The translations under genes were made by a program, and so were the position numbers. This document shows positions 10,125-18,180 of a stretch of 64,000 nt of DNA, piece by piece. Positions within the stretch are counted from its first letter, which is position 1; the number at the start of each line of letters is the position of its first letter. The stretch is from Deferrisoma camini S3R1 (lineage in GTDB: Bacteria; Desulfobacterota; Deferrisomatia; Deferrisomatales; Deferrisomataceae), in contig NZ_JAFN01000001.1 in NCBI RefSeq assembly GCF_000526155.1, positions 3,722,264 to 3,786,263 on the forward strand. The letters run 5' to 3'. A model generated the notes under the pieces. It was given only the letters and a program-made list of their open reading frames with translations. It was not told where the DNA came from and did no database searches.

Positions 10125-10550
10125 ATGAGAAGACGCGCCACGCTCTGGGCCCTACTCTTGCTCCCCCTGTGGTCGGGGGTTGCCCGTTCGGAGGGAACGG
10201 CGGGGCGTCTCGGCCGGGACGCGGGAGCGTACGTCACGGTTCCCGCTCGGTGGGGTGGGCAGGAGTGGCGCCGGCTCGCGTTGACGGCGGGCTCGGTGGG
10301 GGGCGTCATGCTCGCGGACGGGGGGGGACGGCGGCGGGTCCTCGCGGGAAGAGCCCGGTCGGGCCGAGACCTGGCCCGATTCGTGAAGGGATTCGGAGAG
10401 CCCCTCGGACTCGGCGGCGGGGTTGCGGCCTCGGTGTTCCTGGGTGGGTGGCTCTCCGGCGATCCGAGCACCCCGGATAACCCGGATTCCGATGAATGGC
10501 AACTTGGTACGAGAGGCAGACACCGACCAGGCGGAGGAGAGAGGGCGTGA
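10125..10550 (+). CDS. Exported protein resembling a truncated PAP2 phosphatase
   Basis: A 141-residue product with a signal peptide (RRRATLWALLLLPLWSGVARS). The mature part resembles the N-terminal region that precedes the catalytic domain in some membrane PAP2-family phosphatases: a DAGAYVTVPARWGGQEW stretch, a hydrophobic segment ending near a D, and FGEPLGLGG before another hydrophobic segment. The PAP2 catalytic motifs (KxxxxxxRP, PSGH, SRxxxxxHxxxD) are absent here and in the other frames downstream. The reading frame runs into a proline/aspartate/arginine-rich tail and stops where the next gene begins. It is therefore either a decayed remnant or a small unrelated exported protein. An AGGATGAGG ribosome site supports the start. 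Confidence 0.5.
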   Translation: MRRRATLWALLLLPLWSGVARSEGTAGRLGRDAGAYVTVPARWGGQEWRRLALTAGSVGGVMLADGGGRRRVLAGRARSGRDLARFVKGFGEPLGLGGGVAASVFLGGWLSGDPSTPDNPDSDEWQLGTRGRHRPGGGERA

Positions 10551-10621
10551 AGTGCGACAAACCCAGTTCACGGGATCGCCCGGGGGGCGTGGAGGCTCCC
10601 GAAGGGGAGGGGAGAACCGTG

Positions 10622-11896
10622 GTGGCTGACGATATCCGGATGAGGGTGGCCGCTTTGGAGGAGGAACTCCGGTCACTCCGTGCGACCAACGAGCCCCTGG
10701 CTCAACGGGCGCAAGACCTGGAATTCGTGGAGGTCCGGCTTCGGGACCGCACGTGGGAACTCCGGGAGAAGAACGCCCTGCTCCAGGCCATTTACGACGC
10801 GGTGCCGGACATGATCTTCCTTCACGGCGCGGATGGGAGGGTGGAGGAGGTCAACGAGAACGTGCTCCGGACGTTCGGGTGGACCCGGGACGAGGCCCGG
10901 CGGGTGGGGGTGGTCGAGGCGAGCGGGCCGGACATGCGCCCCGAGGAGGCCATGGAGCGGATCCGCCGGGCCAAGGCGGGGGATCCGCAGGATTTCCAAT
11001 GGACCGCCCGCCGGAAAGACGGGACCACGTTTCCGGTGGAGGTGCGACTCCGGCGCTTGGAGGGGCTGCCGGGGGAGCCGAAGGTCCTGGCCCTGGTGCG
11101 GGACCTCACCGGGGAGAGGCGGCGTCAGCAGGAGTTGCGGGTGCAGGAGCGGCTGGCCGCCCTCGGTGAGTTGGCCGCCGGGATCGCTCACGATTTCAAC
11201 AACCTCCTGACCCCCGTGTGCAACTATCCGGAGATGCTCCGGGACCTGCCGGGGGTCCCCGACCGGGTCCGCAGGGCGCTGGAGGTGATCGGGGAGCAGG
11301 GCCATCGGGCGGCGAGGCTGGTACACCAGCTCCTGGACTTCGGGCGGGGGGCCCCACCCGACCGCCGGGTGCTGGACCTTCGCTCCTTCGTCCCCGAGGT
11401 CGGGGAGATGGTTCGTCGTACCCTGCCCGACGCGGTGGAGGTGCGGGTGGAGATCCCCGAAGGGAGCGATCTCAGGGTGTGGGCGGATCCGGTGCAGATC
11501 CAGCAGATTCTGGTGAATCTGGCCGTGAACGCCCGGGACGCCATGCCCAAAGGGGGGGGCTTGACCTTCGCTGCGGACCGGGTTCGGCTCCCGGCGGAGC
11601 CGGTTGAGCCCGGGACCCCCGAGGAGGGGGAATGGGTGCGGCTGACCGTGCGGGACACGGGAGAGGGGATCCCGTCCGACGTCCGGCCGCGGATCTTCGA
11701 TCCCTTCTTCACGACCCGCGGGCCCGGCGAGGGCACGGGCCTGGGGTTGTCACAGGTCCACGGTCTGGTGACCGAGCACGGCGGGCGGATCACCGTGGAG
11801 TCCGAGCCCGGCCGGGGCACCGTGTTCCGGATGTACCTGCCGCCGGCGCCCAGCCCCACGAAAGGATCGCCCGGAGAACCGACAGGTCGCCGGTAG
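10622..11896 (+). CDS. PAS-domain sensor histidine kinase
   Basis: About 424 residues. A short coiled coil (residues 5-50) leads into a PAS domain (about 55-180: AIYDAVPDMIFLHGADG, FGWTRDEAR). Then come a HisKA dimerisation helix with the phospho-acceptor in AAGIAHDFNNLLTPV and an HATPase domain (N box NLAVNARDAM, G1 DTGEGIP, G2 GTGLGLS). No membrane segment is present, so it acts in the cytoplasm. The open frame extends upstream to 10496 and overlaps the previous gene, but the GTG at 10622 has GGAG seven bases away and the extra N-terminal residues are low complexity, so the GTG is chosen. No response regulator lies next to it; its partner is elsewhere. Confidence 0.85.
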   Translation: MADDIRMRVAALEEELRSLRATNEPLAQRAQDLEFVEVRLRDRTWELREKNALLQAIYDAVPDMIFLHGADGRVEEVNENVLRTFGWTRDEARRVGVVEASGPDMRPEEAMERIRRAKAGDPQDFQWTARRKDGTTFPVEVRLRRLEGLPGEPKVLALVRDLTGERRRQQELRVQERLAALGELAAGIAHDFNNLLTPVCNYPEMLRDLPGVPDRVRRALEVIGEQGHRAARLVHQLLDFGRGAPPDRRVLDLRSFVPEVGEMVRRTLPDAVEVRVEIPEGSDLRVWADPVQIQQILVNLAVNARDAMPKGGGLTFAADRVRLPAEPVEPGTPEEGEWVRLTVRDTGEGIPSDVRPRIFDPFFTTRGPGEGTGLGLSQVHGLVTEHGGRITVESEPGRGTVFRMYLPPAPSPTKGSPGEPTGRR

Positions 11897-11921
11897 AACC
11901 ATCCCTCGGACCGCGGTCGGG

Positions 11922-12749
11922 TCAGCCGCCCTGCCCGAAAAGCCGGTCCCCCGCGATCTCTCGGGCGGCCTGCAGGGCCGTGCGGCCCGACCGGATGCCC
12001 CGCTCCAGGGCCCAGCGCTCGGCCTCGGCCTCCCACCCGGCCGGGGGCTCCACCCCGAACGCCGCCAGGTGCCGGGCCACGGCCTCGCGAAAGGTGGCCG
12101 GATCGAAGGGGTAGAACCCCAGGGACAGCCCGAACCGGTCGGCCAGGCTGATCGCCTCGGCCACGCCCTCCTGGGGATGGATCTCACCGTCGTTGGGGAA
12201 CCGCTCGGGCACCAGGTGCCGCCGGTTCGAGGTGGCGACGACCAGGGTGTTCTCGGGGCGGGCCCGCAGCCCCCCTTCCAGCAGCACCTTGAGCTCCCGG
12301 TACCGGTCGTCGGTGCCGGCGAACGAGAGGTCGTCCAGGTACACGACCCACCGCCGGGGGTCCCGGTCCAGGGCTTCGAGAACCGACGGGAGCTCGGGGA
12401 TTCGGGGCTCCGGCACCTCCACCAGCGCCAGCTCGGGAAACACCCGGAACAACGTGCGCACCAACGACGACTTCCCCGTGCCCCGGTCGCCCCACAGGAG
12501 CACGTCGTGGGCAGGCGCGCCCCTCAGAAACCGGCGGATGTTTTCGTAGAGCGCCTGTTTCTGCCGCTCCACGCCCACGAGGAGGGCGGGGTCCACCTCG
12601 GCCACCCGAGCCACCGGCTCGAACCGGCCCTTCCACACGAAGGCCCGGTGGTCGGCGGCGGGGGGTGGGGGAGGACCGGGGGACGCCCCCGCCAGCAGTG
12701 CCGCCAGACGATCGAGTCTTTCGAGAAGCGCCTGCATCGCGTCGGTCAC
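11922..12749 (-). CDS. DUF815-family AAA ATPase
   Basis: A 275-residue cytoplasmic ATPase. The N-terminal helix MQALLERLDRLAALL is followed by the family's LLVGVERQKQALYENIRRF block, Walker A GDRGTGKSS, Walker B VVYLDDLSF and a sensor-like NTLVVATSNRRHL, all typical of DUF815 proteins. The GTG start overlaps the TGA of the upstream metalloprotease gene as GTGA (12746-12749), a strong sign of translational coupling. A start at the Met four codons later is possible. The family's role is not established; the coupling suggests work with the membrane protease. Confidence 0.86.
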   Translation of the reverse strand: MTDAMQALLERLDRLAALLAGASPGPPPPPAADHRAFVWKGRFEPVARVAEVDPALLVGVERQKQALYENIRRFLRGAPAHDVLLWGDRGTGKSSLVRTLFRVFPELALVEVPEPRIPELPSVLEALDRDPRRWVVYLDDLSFAGTDDRYRELKVLLEGGLRARPENTLVVATSNRRHLVPERFPNDGEIHPQEGVAEAISLADRFGLSLGFYPFDPATFREAVARHLAAFGVEPPAGWEAEAERWALERGIRSGRTALQAAREIAGDRLFGQGG

Positions 12750-14605
12750 CCCTCGTTCTCGCCCGAAGCCCGCGCCCGCCCGCCGTCCTCGACGGCGGCC
12801 TTGAACTTCTGGAGCTGGGCCTCGTAATAGGAACGGTTCGTTTTCGCCCGGGCCAGGGCGGCCCGCGCCGCCTCGACCGCGCCCCGGAAGTCCCGCACCC
12901 GAAACCGGGCCTCGGCCAGGGTGTCGAGGATGTGGGGGGAGGGTTTGAGCCGTACCGCCATCTCGGCAAGGGCCAGGGCCCGCTCCGGCCGGAACAGGTC
13001 CGGAGCCTTCGTGGTGACGTAGAGCCACGCCAGGTTGTTCAGTGCCTCCGCGTTGTTGGGGTCGAGCCGGATCACCCGGAGGTAGGCCTCCTCCGCCTTC
13101 GCCTCGTCGCCCGCCTCGTAGTACAGGTTCCCCAGCACGAACCACGCGCCGGCGTCCCGGGGATTCTTTTCGACCCGGTGCACCAGGCCCTGCTCGGCGA
13201 CGAACCGGTTCAGGGATCGGTTCAGGGGGCCGGTGTGGAGCGCCACGGCGAGCCCGGCCGTCAGCACCACCCCGGCCCCGGTGAGACCGATGAGCCGCCG
13301 CACCCGACGGTGGTGGGCCCGGCCGACCCGGGGGTCCCGGGCGGCCGCCCAAAGGAACTCGACCCGCTCCGCGATGGATCCGTGATGCCAGCTGGGTAGG
13401 TCGCGGATGTCGCCCGAGTACCGGGCGACCCGCTCCAGGGCCGCGACCACCGGCTCGGGCCGGCCCAGGGCCTCCAGCGAGAACAGGTCGGCCTGGCGCT
13501 CGAAGGCCCGGCTCAGGCGGCCGAACAGACCCCGGAAGTACCCCACCAACAGCAGCAGCAGGCCGGCCGTGGTGGAGGCCGACACCACCAGGTCCGCCCG
13601 CGGGTTGCGCAGGAACTGGGGATCGGCGATCCCCCACCCGGCCAAGGCGGCCTCCACGAGCCGGAAGAACACCCCGACGAGCCCCACGTACCCCACGAAG
13701 AAGAACAGGTAGTACCAGAGATGGCGGTATCGCACGTGGCCGGCCTCGTGGGCAACCACGCCGTCGATCTCGTCGGGGGGAAGCAACTCGGCCAGGGCAG
13801 GGGTGATCAGCAGATACCGGTACCGGGGCACCAGTCCGACGATGCCGGCGGTGAGCACCCGCCCCTCCAGGAGGGGCCAGTAGAGCATCTCGCGCACCCG
13901 GAGCCCCAGGTGGGCCGACAGCCGCTCGAGCTGGGCCCGGAGCGGGCCCGGTGGGATCGGTTCGCATCCCCACATGGCCTTGACCAGGGCGGGGAGGAAC
14001 ACTCCGAGGAGCACGAGGAACGCCGGCGCGTACAGGAGCTGCAAGAGGGGGTTTGCCTCGAGGGCCGCGTAGCCGGCCGGCCACAGGGCGCGCAGGGCGT
14101 CCGACAGCGCCATGAGCACGATCCACGGCGCCAGGATCGGCAACTCCATGCGGGCGTGGCTCCAGGCGAACCGGGCCCGGCTGTGCTCCCCTCCAAGGAG
14201 CACGCCCTGAAGGGGGTATGCCTCCCACCACAGGATGACCAGGAGCGCCACGAACGGCAGGATGCCGAGCACGCTCGCGAGCATCTCGGACCGCCCGGCG
14301 GCCGGTTCCACCACCAACCCCACGTAGTCCGTGGCGTAGCACACGGCCGCGAACGGCACCAGCATGACGGCCTGGTAGGTCTGGAGGAGCCCGGGAAACA
14401 GGGCGCGGAGGTGGGCCGCCTCGACTCCGTCGTGGAGCGCCTGGGCCATGAGACGGCGGAACCGCCACCGCAGCGCGGCCCAGGTCACGGCCGGGTACAG
14501 CACCATGTGCCCCGCTGCCGACAGGGTCCAGGTGGGCTCACCTCCGCGGGGGGCCAGCGCCTGTATCGCGATCGCGATCAGAAATACGAGAACGTTTCCG
14601 TACAT
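12746..14605 (-). CDS. M48-family membrane metalloprotease with C-terminal TPRs
   Basis: A 619-residue integral membrane protein starting MYGNVLVFLIAIAIQ. Several hydrophobic segments surround the zinc protease motif VVAHEAGHVRYRH (HExxH) at about residue 300, with a downstream E in the FERQADLFSLEALG helix as third ligand, as in HtpX/Ste24-like M48 peptidases. After a further membrane segment, two or three TPR-like repeats follow (GAWFVLGNLYYEAGDEAKA, NAEALNNLAWLYV). An upstream in-frame ATG exists at 14911, but the added residues are low complexity and lie in a repeat-rich region. It is translationally coupled to the DUF815 ATPase. A likely role is quality control of membrane proteins. Confidence 0.85.
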   Translation of the reverse strand: MYGNVLVFLIAIAIQALAPRGGEPTWTLSAAGHMVLYPAVTWAALRWRFRRLMAQALHDGVEAAHLRALFPGLLQTYQAVMLVPFAAVCYATDYVGLVVEPAAGRSEMLASVLGILPFVALLVILWWEAYPLQGVLLGGEHSRARFAWSHARMELPILAPWIVLMALSDALRALWPAGYAALEANPLLQLLYAPAFLVLLGVFLPALVKAMWGCEPIPPGPLRAQLERLSAHLGLRVREMLYWPLLEGRVLTAGIVGLVPRYRYLLITPALAELLPPDEIDGVVAHEAGHVRYRHLWYYLFFFVGYVGLVGVFFRLVEAALAGWGIADPQFLRNPRADLVVSASTTAGLLLLLVGYFRGLFGRLSRAFERQADLFSLEALGRPEPVVAALERVARYSGDIRDLPSWHHGSIAERVEFLWAAARDPRVGRAHHRRVRRLIGLTGAGVVLTAGLAVALHTGPLNRSLNRFVAEQGLVHRVEKNPRDAGAWFVLGNLYYEAGDEAKAEEAYLRVIRLDPNNAEALNNLAWLYVTTKAPDLFRPERALALAEMAVRLKPSPHILDTLAEARFRVRDFRGAVEAARAALARAKTNRSYYEAQLQKFKAAVEDGGRARASGENEG

Positions 14606-14681
14606 GGCGGGCCCATTGTACCCCCAACACGGCCCCCCGGCACCAGGGGGTCGGGCGGGCGCTGGTAAACGACCGGGAACG

Positions 14682-14707
14682 TGGTATGCATTTATGGTAT
14701 GCATTTG
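14682..14707. repeat. Tandem duplication of a 13-mer
   Basis: TGGTATGCATTTA is followed directly by TGGTATGCATTTG, two nearly identical 13-base units in the roughly 390-bp gap between the M48 protease and the next kinase. ATGCAT is itself palindromic, so two spaced palindromes result. They lie about 80 bp upstream of the protease start codon on its strand and could be tandem operator sites, though no regulator can be named. Confidence 0.5.
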
Positions 14708-14898
14708 AAACTGTGGTAGGCCACGAGGCGACCTGTTCGTGAAAAAAAGGAACTTCTTGCGCGGCTCACACTGGAGTTTCGGCGACAAGGCATGCGGCCT
14801 GCTTCCGGCCGCGCGCGGCTCTCCAGCAGACCCCATGCCTCCCGGACCATGAGGTGGAGGCGAAGAGGCATGGTAATGCCTAGAACGTCGGGCAATCC

Positions 14899-14918
14899 GG
14901 GAGGTTTTCAAACCTCCC
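14899..14918. promoter_or_regulatory. Perfect 9-bp inverted repeat followed by heptad-like run
   Basis: GGGAGGTTT and AAACCTCCC are separated by TC, a perfect dyad. It is followed by a run of degenerate 7-8-mers of the type CGTCCCA, GCCTCCTA, ACGTCCTA up to 14945. It lies about 80 bp before the kinase at 14996 and could be a hairpin, terminator-like element or operator. The rest of the 14606-14995 gap shows no gene. Confidence 0.4.
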
Positions 14919-14995
14919 AGCGTCCCAGCCTCCTAACGTCCTAGCGGAAGTTACATGGAAGGTGCGGTGTCCGTGGGGTGGGGAAAGGATTCCTC

Positions 14996-16294
14996 ATGAG
15001 GTTCGGGGAACGGTCCCCTGCCGGGGCGGCGTGGGTGGCGGTCGGCGCGGTTGCCGCGCTGGGCATGGCGTGGCTGGTGGCCTCGGACCGTTGGTTGGAA
15101 GGGCTGGGGCTCGGTGTGGAGGATCTGCTGCGCTTTCGGCGGGTGGAGGGCGCGGTGCTGGTCGCCGTGGTTGCTGCCGGGGCGGGTTGGCTGGTGCGGT
15201 GTTGCGCCGGGCGGGGCCGTCGGGAAGACCGGTGGCTCGCGGCCCTGGCCGAGGAGAGCCCGGGTCCGGTGGTCTCGTTCGACGGCCAAGGGCGGTTCGT
15301 GTGGGCCAACGCGTCGGCTCGCTCGTTCGCCACCGAGCAGGGGCTGTCGTCTCCGTTGGACCTCTTGCCCCCGGGTCACGGGGAGGTGGTTGTGCGGTGT
15401 CTGTCCACGGGGCAGCCCGAGCGGCGGCTGGAGACCCGATGCGGCGAGCGGTGGTTCTCCTGGAACTTCCTGCCCGTGCTCTCGGGCCGGGGGGTGCACG
15501 CGTACGGCGGCGAGATCACCGACCTCGTGAGGGCGCGTAGGGAGCGGGAACGCCTGGAGGAGCGGCTGCGGCAGGCGGAACGGCTGGAGGCGTTGGGCCG
15601 GTTCGCCGCCGGCATCGCCCACGACTTCAACAACCTCCACATGATCATCCAGGGAAACGCGGAGCTGGGGCTTCTCCAGACCACCCGCCCCGAGGCGGTG
15701 AGGCGGTCCCTCAAGCGGATCGCGTCTGCTTCGGGCCGGGCCGCGGACTTGGTGGCGAAACTGCTGGCCTACGCCGGCGCCGAACCCACCGCGCCCGAGA
15801 CCGTGGACCTGGCAGGGGTGGCGCGGCAGGTGGCGGACGAAATGGCCGATCTGGTGCCGGAAGGGGTGAATCTGCGGGTCGAGGCGGCCCCCCAGACCCC
15901 GGCGGCGTGCGCCGATGTGGGGCAGATGCGCGTGGTTGTGCTCAATCTGATCACCAACGCCCTGGAGGCGGTGGCGGCCGGGGGCGAAGTGGCGGTGCGG
16001 GTGAGGCTTTTGGACGACGCCGAGGCCTGGCTCGCCGGGGCCGAGCTCTTCGAGATCGAAGGGGGGCGGCCCTACGTACTGCTGGAGGTGGCGGACACGG
16101 GGCCGGGCATGGACGAGGAGACCCGGCGGCGGGCCTTCGACCCGTTTTTCACCACCAAGTTCCTGGGCCGGGGGTTGGGGCTCTCGGTGGTGTGGGGCGT
16201 GGCCCGCCGGTTCGGCGGAGCCGTTCGGATCGACTCCGCCCCGGGCCGGGGTACGACGGTGGGCGTGGCCCTGCCGGCGTGCCCGGGTTCGTGA
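14996..16294 (+). CDS. Membrane-bound sensor histidine kinase
   Basis: About 432 residues. Two membrane helices near the N terminus (AAWVAVGAVAALGMAWLVA and VLVAVVAAGAGWLV) enclose a short periplasmic loop. They are followed by a PAS-like region (PGPVVSFDGQGRFVWANA), a HisKA helix with FAAGIAHDFNNLHMI and an HATPase domain (NLITNALEAV, DTGPGMDEE, GRGLGLS). The G2-region sequence is FLGRGLGLS rather than GTGLGLS. An upstream GTG (14978) is in frame, but the ATG at 14996 has AAAGGA six bases upstream and is preferred. It is a single gene without an adjacent regulator and ends four bases from the convergent thermonuclease gene. Confidence 0.83.
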   Translation: MRFGERSPAGAAWVAVGAVAALGMAWLVASDRWLEGLGLGVEDLLRFRRVEGAVLVAVVAAGAGWLVRCCAGRGRREDRWLAALAEESPGPVVSFDGQGRFVWANASARSFATEQGLSSPLDLLPPGHGEVVVRCLSTGQPERRLETRCGERWFSWNFLPVLSGRGVHAYGGEITDLVRARRERERLEERLRQAERLEALGRFAAGIAHDFNNLHMIIQGNAELGLLQTTRPEAVRRSLKRIASASGRAADLVAKLLAYAGAEPTAPETVDLAGVARQVADEMADLVPEGVNLRVEAAPQTPAACADVGQMRVVVLNLITNALEAVAAGGEVAVRVRLLDDAEAWLAGAELFEIEGGRPYVLLEVADTGPGMDEETRRRAFDPFFTTKFLGRGLGLSVVWGVARRFGGAVRIDSAPGRGTTVGVALPACPGS

Positions 16295-16298
16295 CCCG

Positions 16299-16832
16299 TC
16301 ATCTCCCGCGGCTCCTTCGCCCGATCCCCCAGATCCCTCTGCGGGCCCGCCGAGCCTCGGCCTCCAGGGCGAGGAACCGGCTTTTTCCGGGGTAGTCGAA
16401 GAACCGGATGGCCCGACCGAGCCCTGCCTTGAGGATCTCCTCCGACAGATTTACCGGCTCCCTCCTCCCCGGCACGTGGAGCCACAGGAACCCCAGGATC
16501 CGGCCGTGGGCGTCGATCCGGTCGCCGGCCACCTCCAGATCCACCCGCTCGGCCCGGCCGATCCACGCCCGGGTGAACTCGGTGGCCCGGCGGGAGAACG
16601 GCTCGGCCGGCCTGCCCTCCCGGGCTTTCTCCGGGGTGTCCACCCCAAGCAGCCGCACGTGGATCTTCTGCCCGGCCCACCGGGCCACCACCGTGTCGCC
16701 GTCGATCACGTGCACGACCCGGATCGGAGCCCGTTCCGCCTGACCCGCCGCCGCGGCCACCGCAGCCAGCGCCAACAGGAGGGCGACGGCCAGCTTTCTC
16801 GAGGTGTGGCTTCGGTGTGGGCGGCAACGCAT
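16299..16832 (-). CDS. Secreted thermonuclease (SNase-like)
   Basis: A 177-residue exported nuclease. A signal peptide (TSRKLAVALLLALAAVAAAA) precedes an SNase OB-fold: VIDGDTVVAR carries the metal-ligand aspartate, VRLLGVDTPEK the family's catalytic Arg/Asp/Glu block, and RIDAHGRILGFLW the later conserved strand. The domain reaches near the C terminus (RRARRGIWGIG). The start MRCRPHRSHTSRK is chosen because it begins just before the signal peptide; an open frame extends to 16958 through repeat-like DNA. It probably degrades extracellular or periplasmic DNA/RNA. A decayed paralogue lies at 22877-23175. Confidence 0.85.
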   Translation of the reverse strand: MRCRPHRSHTSRKLAVALLLALAAVAAAAGQAERAPIRVVHVIDGDTVVARWAGQKIHVRLLGVDTPEKAREGRPAEPFSRRATEFTRAWIGRAERVDLEVAGDRIDAHGRILGFLWLHVPGRREPVNLSEEILKAGLGRAIRFFDYPGKSRFLALEAEARRARRGIWGIGRRSRGR

Positions 16833-16843
16833 CGTACAGCCTC

Positions 16844-16871
16844 CGGTCAACGGTCGCCGGTCTTCGGTTTC
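16844..16871. repeat. Heptamer array, 4 units of CGGTCNN
   Basis: CGGTCAA, CGGTCGC, CGGTCTT and CGGTTTC follow each other without gaps. The array ends 12 bp upstream of the thermonuclease start codon, so it would lie in the mRNA leader and read NNGACCG on the sense strand. It belongs to the same family as the arrays at 45685, 46857, 52515, 54293 and 57599. Confidence 0.65.
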
Positions 16872-17007
16872 CTGGCCCCTCAGGGCAAGCAACTCTCGCC
16901 CCCCCGCGGGCACGGGGTCTGCTGGAGCGCCCGCCCGCCTCACGGGCCGAGGCCCCAAAGATTTTTTAGTCTCTCTAGGCGGCCTCGCAGGGACCGGACG
17001 GGGCTTC

Positions 17008-18177
17008 CTACGGGGTCGGAGCGAAACGCGGGATCCGGACCGCGACCTTGGCGTCCAGGGCGCCGATATGGGCGGCCGGTTCGTCGGGCCGCACCGTGAT
17101 CCGGACGGCCCGTTGAAGGGGCTCGTATCGTTTCTGGTACTCCGGCGGCACGTCGGTGACCGTGGGGTCCACGTGTTCGATCCGGCCGGCCCCCGTGGCT
17201 CCCGTGGCGAACACCAGCGTGACTCGGGTTCCCGTCCGGAGGCGCGGTTGCTCTGCGGGGGGGAACCACGCCTCCACGAGGAGGGAGCCGGGGTCCACCA
17301 CGCGCGCCAGGGCCTCGCCCTCCCGGAGCACCTCGCCCGTTCGGCGGAACACCTCGCCCACCACCCCGCCCAGGGGGGATCGCAGTTCCACCGTTTCGGC
17401 CCTCAGGGAGCCGTGCCGGTCAGCCCCTGCTGCGAGGGAGGCCGCCCGGCGCCGCGCGTCGGCGAGCCGGGCCCGGGTCTCTTCCGAGGCCCGGGGGCTG
17501 CGCGCCCCGAGCGCCCGGAGGCGCTCCCGGAGCCGGGCCAGCTCGGCCCGGAGGGCCTGGAGCTCCGCGTCGTCGTCGGCGGGGGGCGGGGCTGGGGGGG
17601 CCCGTTTCAGGTACTCCTCCAGGGAGATGGCTTCCAGCTCGTAAAGCCTTCGCCACCGGGCGCGCTCCTGTTCCGCGGCTTCCCGCGCGGCCCGCCGTCG
17701 CGCCGCCTCGGCCTCCAGTACGGCCAGGCGCCGTTCCCGGTCGGCCGTCCGGTCCTCCAGGGTCTGCCGCTCCCGGGCGATCCTCTGGGCTTCCTGCCGG
17801 CGTTCGTCTCGGGCTCGGGCCTCGAGCCTCCGGACTTCGGCCCGCACCGCCTCCCGTTCCTCTGGACCGGTCCGGGGGAGACCGGCAGGGGCGGAGTCGG
17901 GGCCGAGGCGCGCCAGCACCTCACCGGCCTCGACCCGCCGGCCCACCTCGGCCCCCGACCAGAGGATCCGGCCCCGGTCCACGGTCTGCACCAGCGCGGA
18001 CGCGCCCCGCACGAAGCCCTTCCCCTCGATGTACCAGAGCTTCCGGAACCCCAGCCGGAAGAGCACCGCTGCCGCGAGGACGAGAACCCCGAAGTAAATC
18101 ACCTTGCCCACCGAGATCCGTCTCCGTTCCCTCTCGGAGGGGGTGCGAACCTGAGGACGCAGTTTCGTGAGTCGCAT
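17008..18177 (-). CDS. HlyD-family periplasmic adaptor protein
   Basis: A 389-residue membrane-fusion protein. A single membrane anchor (VIYFGVLVLAAAVLFRLGF, about residues 25-45) is followed by the first half of a biotinyl/lipoyl domain (IEGKGFVRGASALVQTVDRG), a long alanine/arginine/glutamate-rich coiled coil (about 105-255), the second half (VELRSPLGGVVGEVFRRTGE) and a beta-barrel domain (LVEAWFPPAEQPRLRTGTRV). It is the last gene of a four-gene operon with a GT2 glycan synthase and a coiled-coil/TIM-barrel protein, so it probably links the inner-membrane synthase to the outer envelope during polysaccharide export, like Alg44 or its analogues. It lies 3 bp after the preceding gene. Confidence 0.84.
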   Translation of the reverse strand: MRLTKLRPQVRTPSERERRRISVGKVIYFGVLVLAAAVLFRLGFRKLWYIEGKGFVRGASALVQTVDRGRILWSGAEVGRRVEAGEVLARLGPDSAPAGLPRTGPEEREAVRAEVRRLEARARDERRQEAQRIARERQTLEDRTADRERRLAVLEAEAARRRAAREAAEQERARWRRLYELEAISLEEYLKRAPPAPPPADDDAELQALRAELARLRERLRALGARSPRASEETRARLADARRRAASLAAGADRHGSLRAETVELRSPLGGVVGEVFRRTGEVLREGEALARVVDPGSLLVEAWFPPAEQPRLRTGTRVTLVFATGATGAGRIEHVDPTVTDVPPEYQKRYEPLQRAVRITVRPDEPAAHIGALDAKVAVRIPRFAPTP

Positions 18178-18180
18178 GGG

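Noticed and set aside
11922-14468. An 848-codon minus-strand frame that would fuse a proline/arginine-rich protein to the DUF815 ATPase
   Set aside because: The first two-thirds is a shadow of the M48 protease in another frame; the ATPase proper begins at the GTG overlapping the protease stop.
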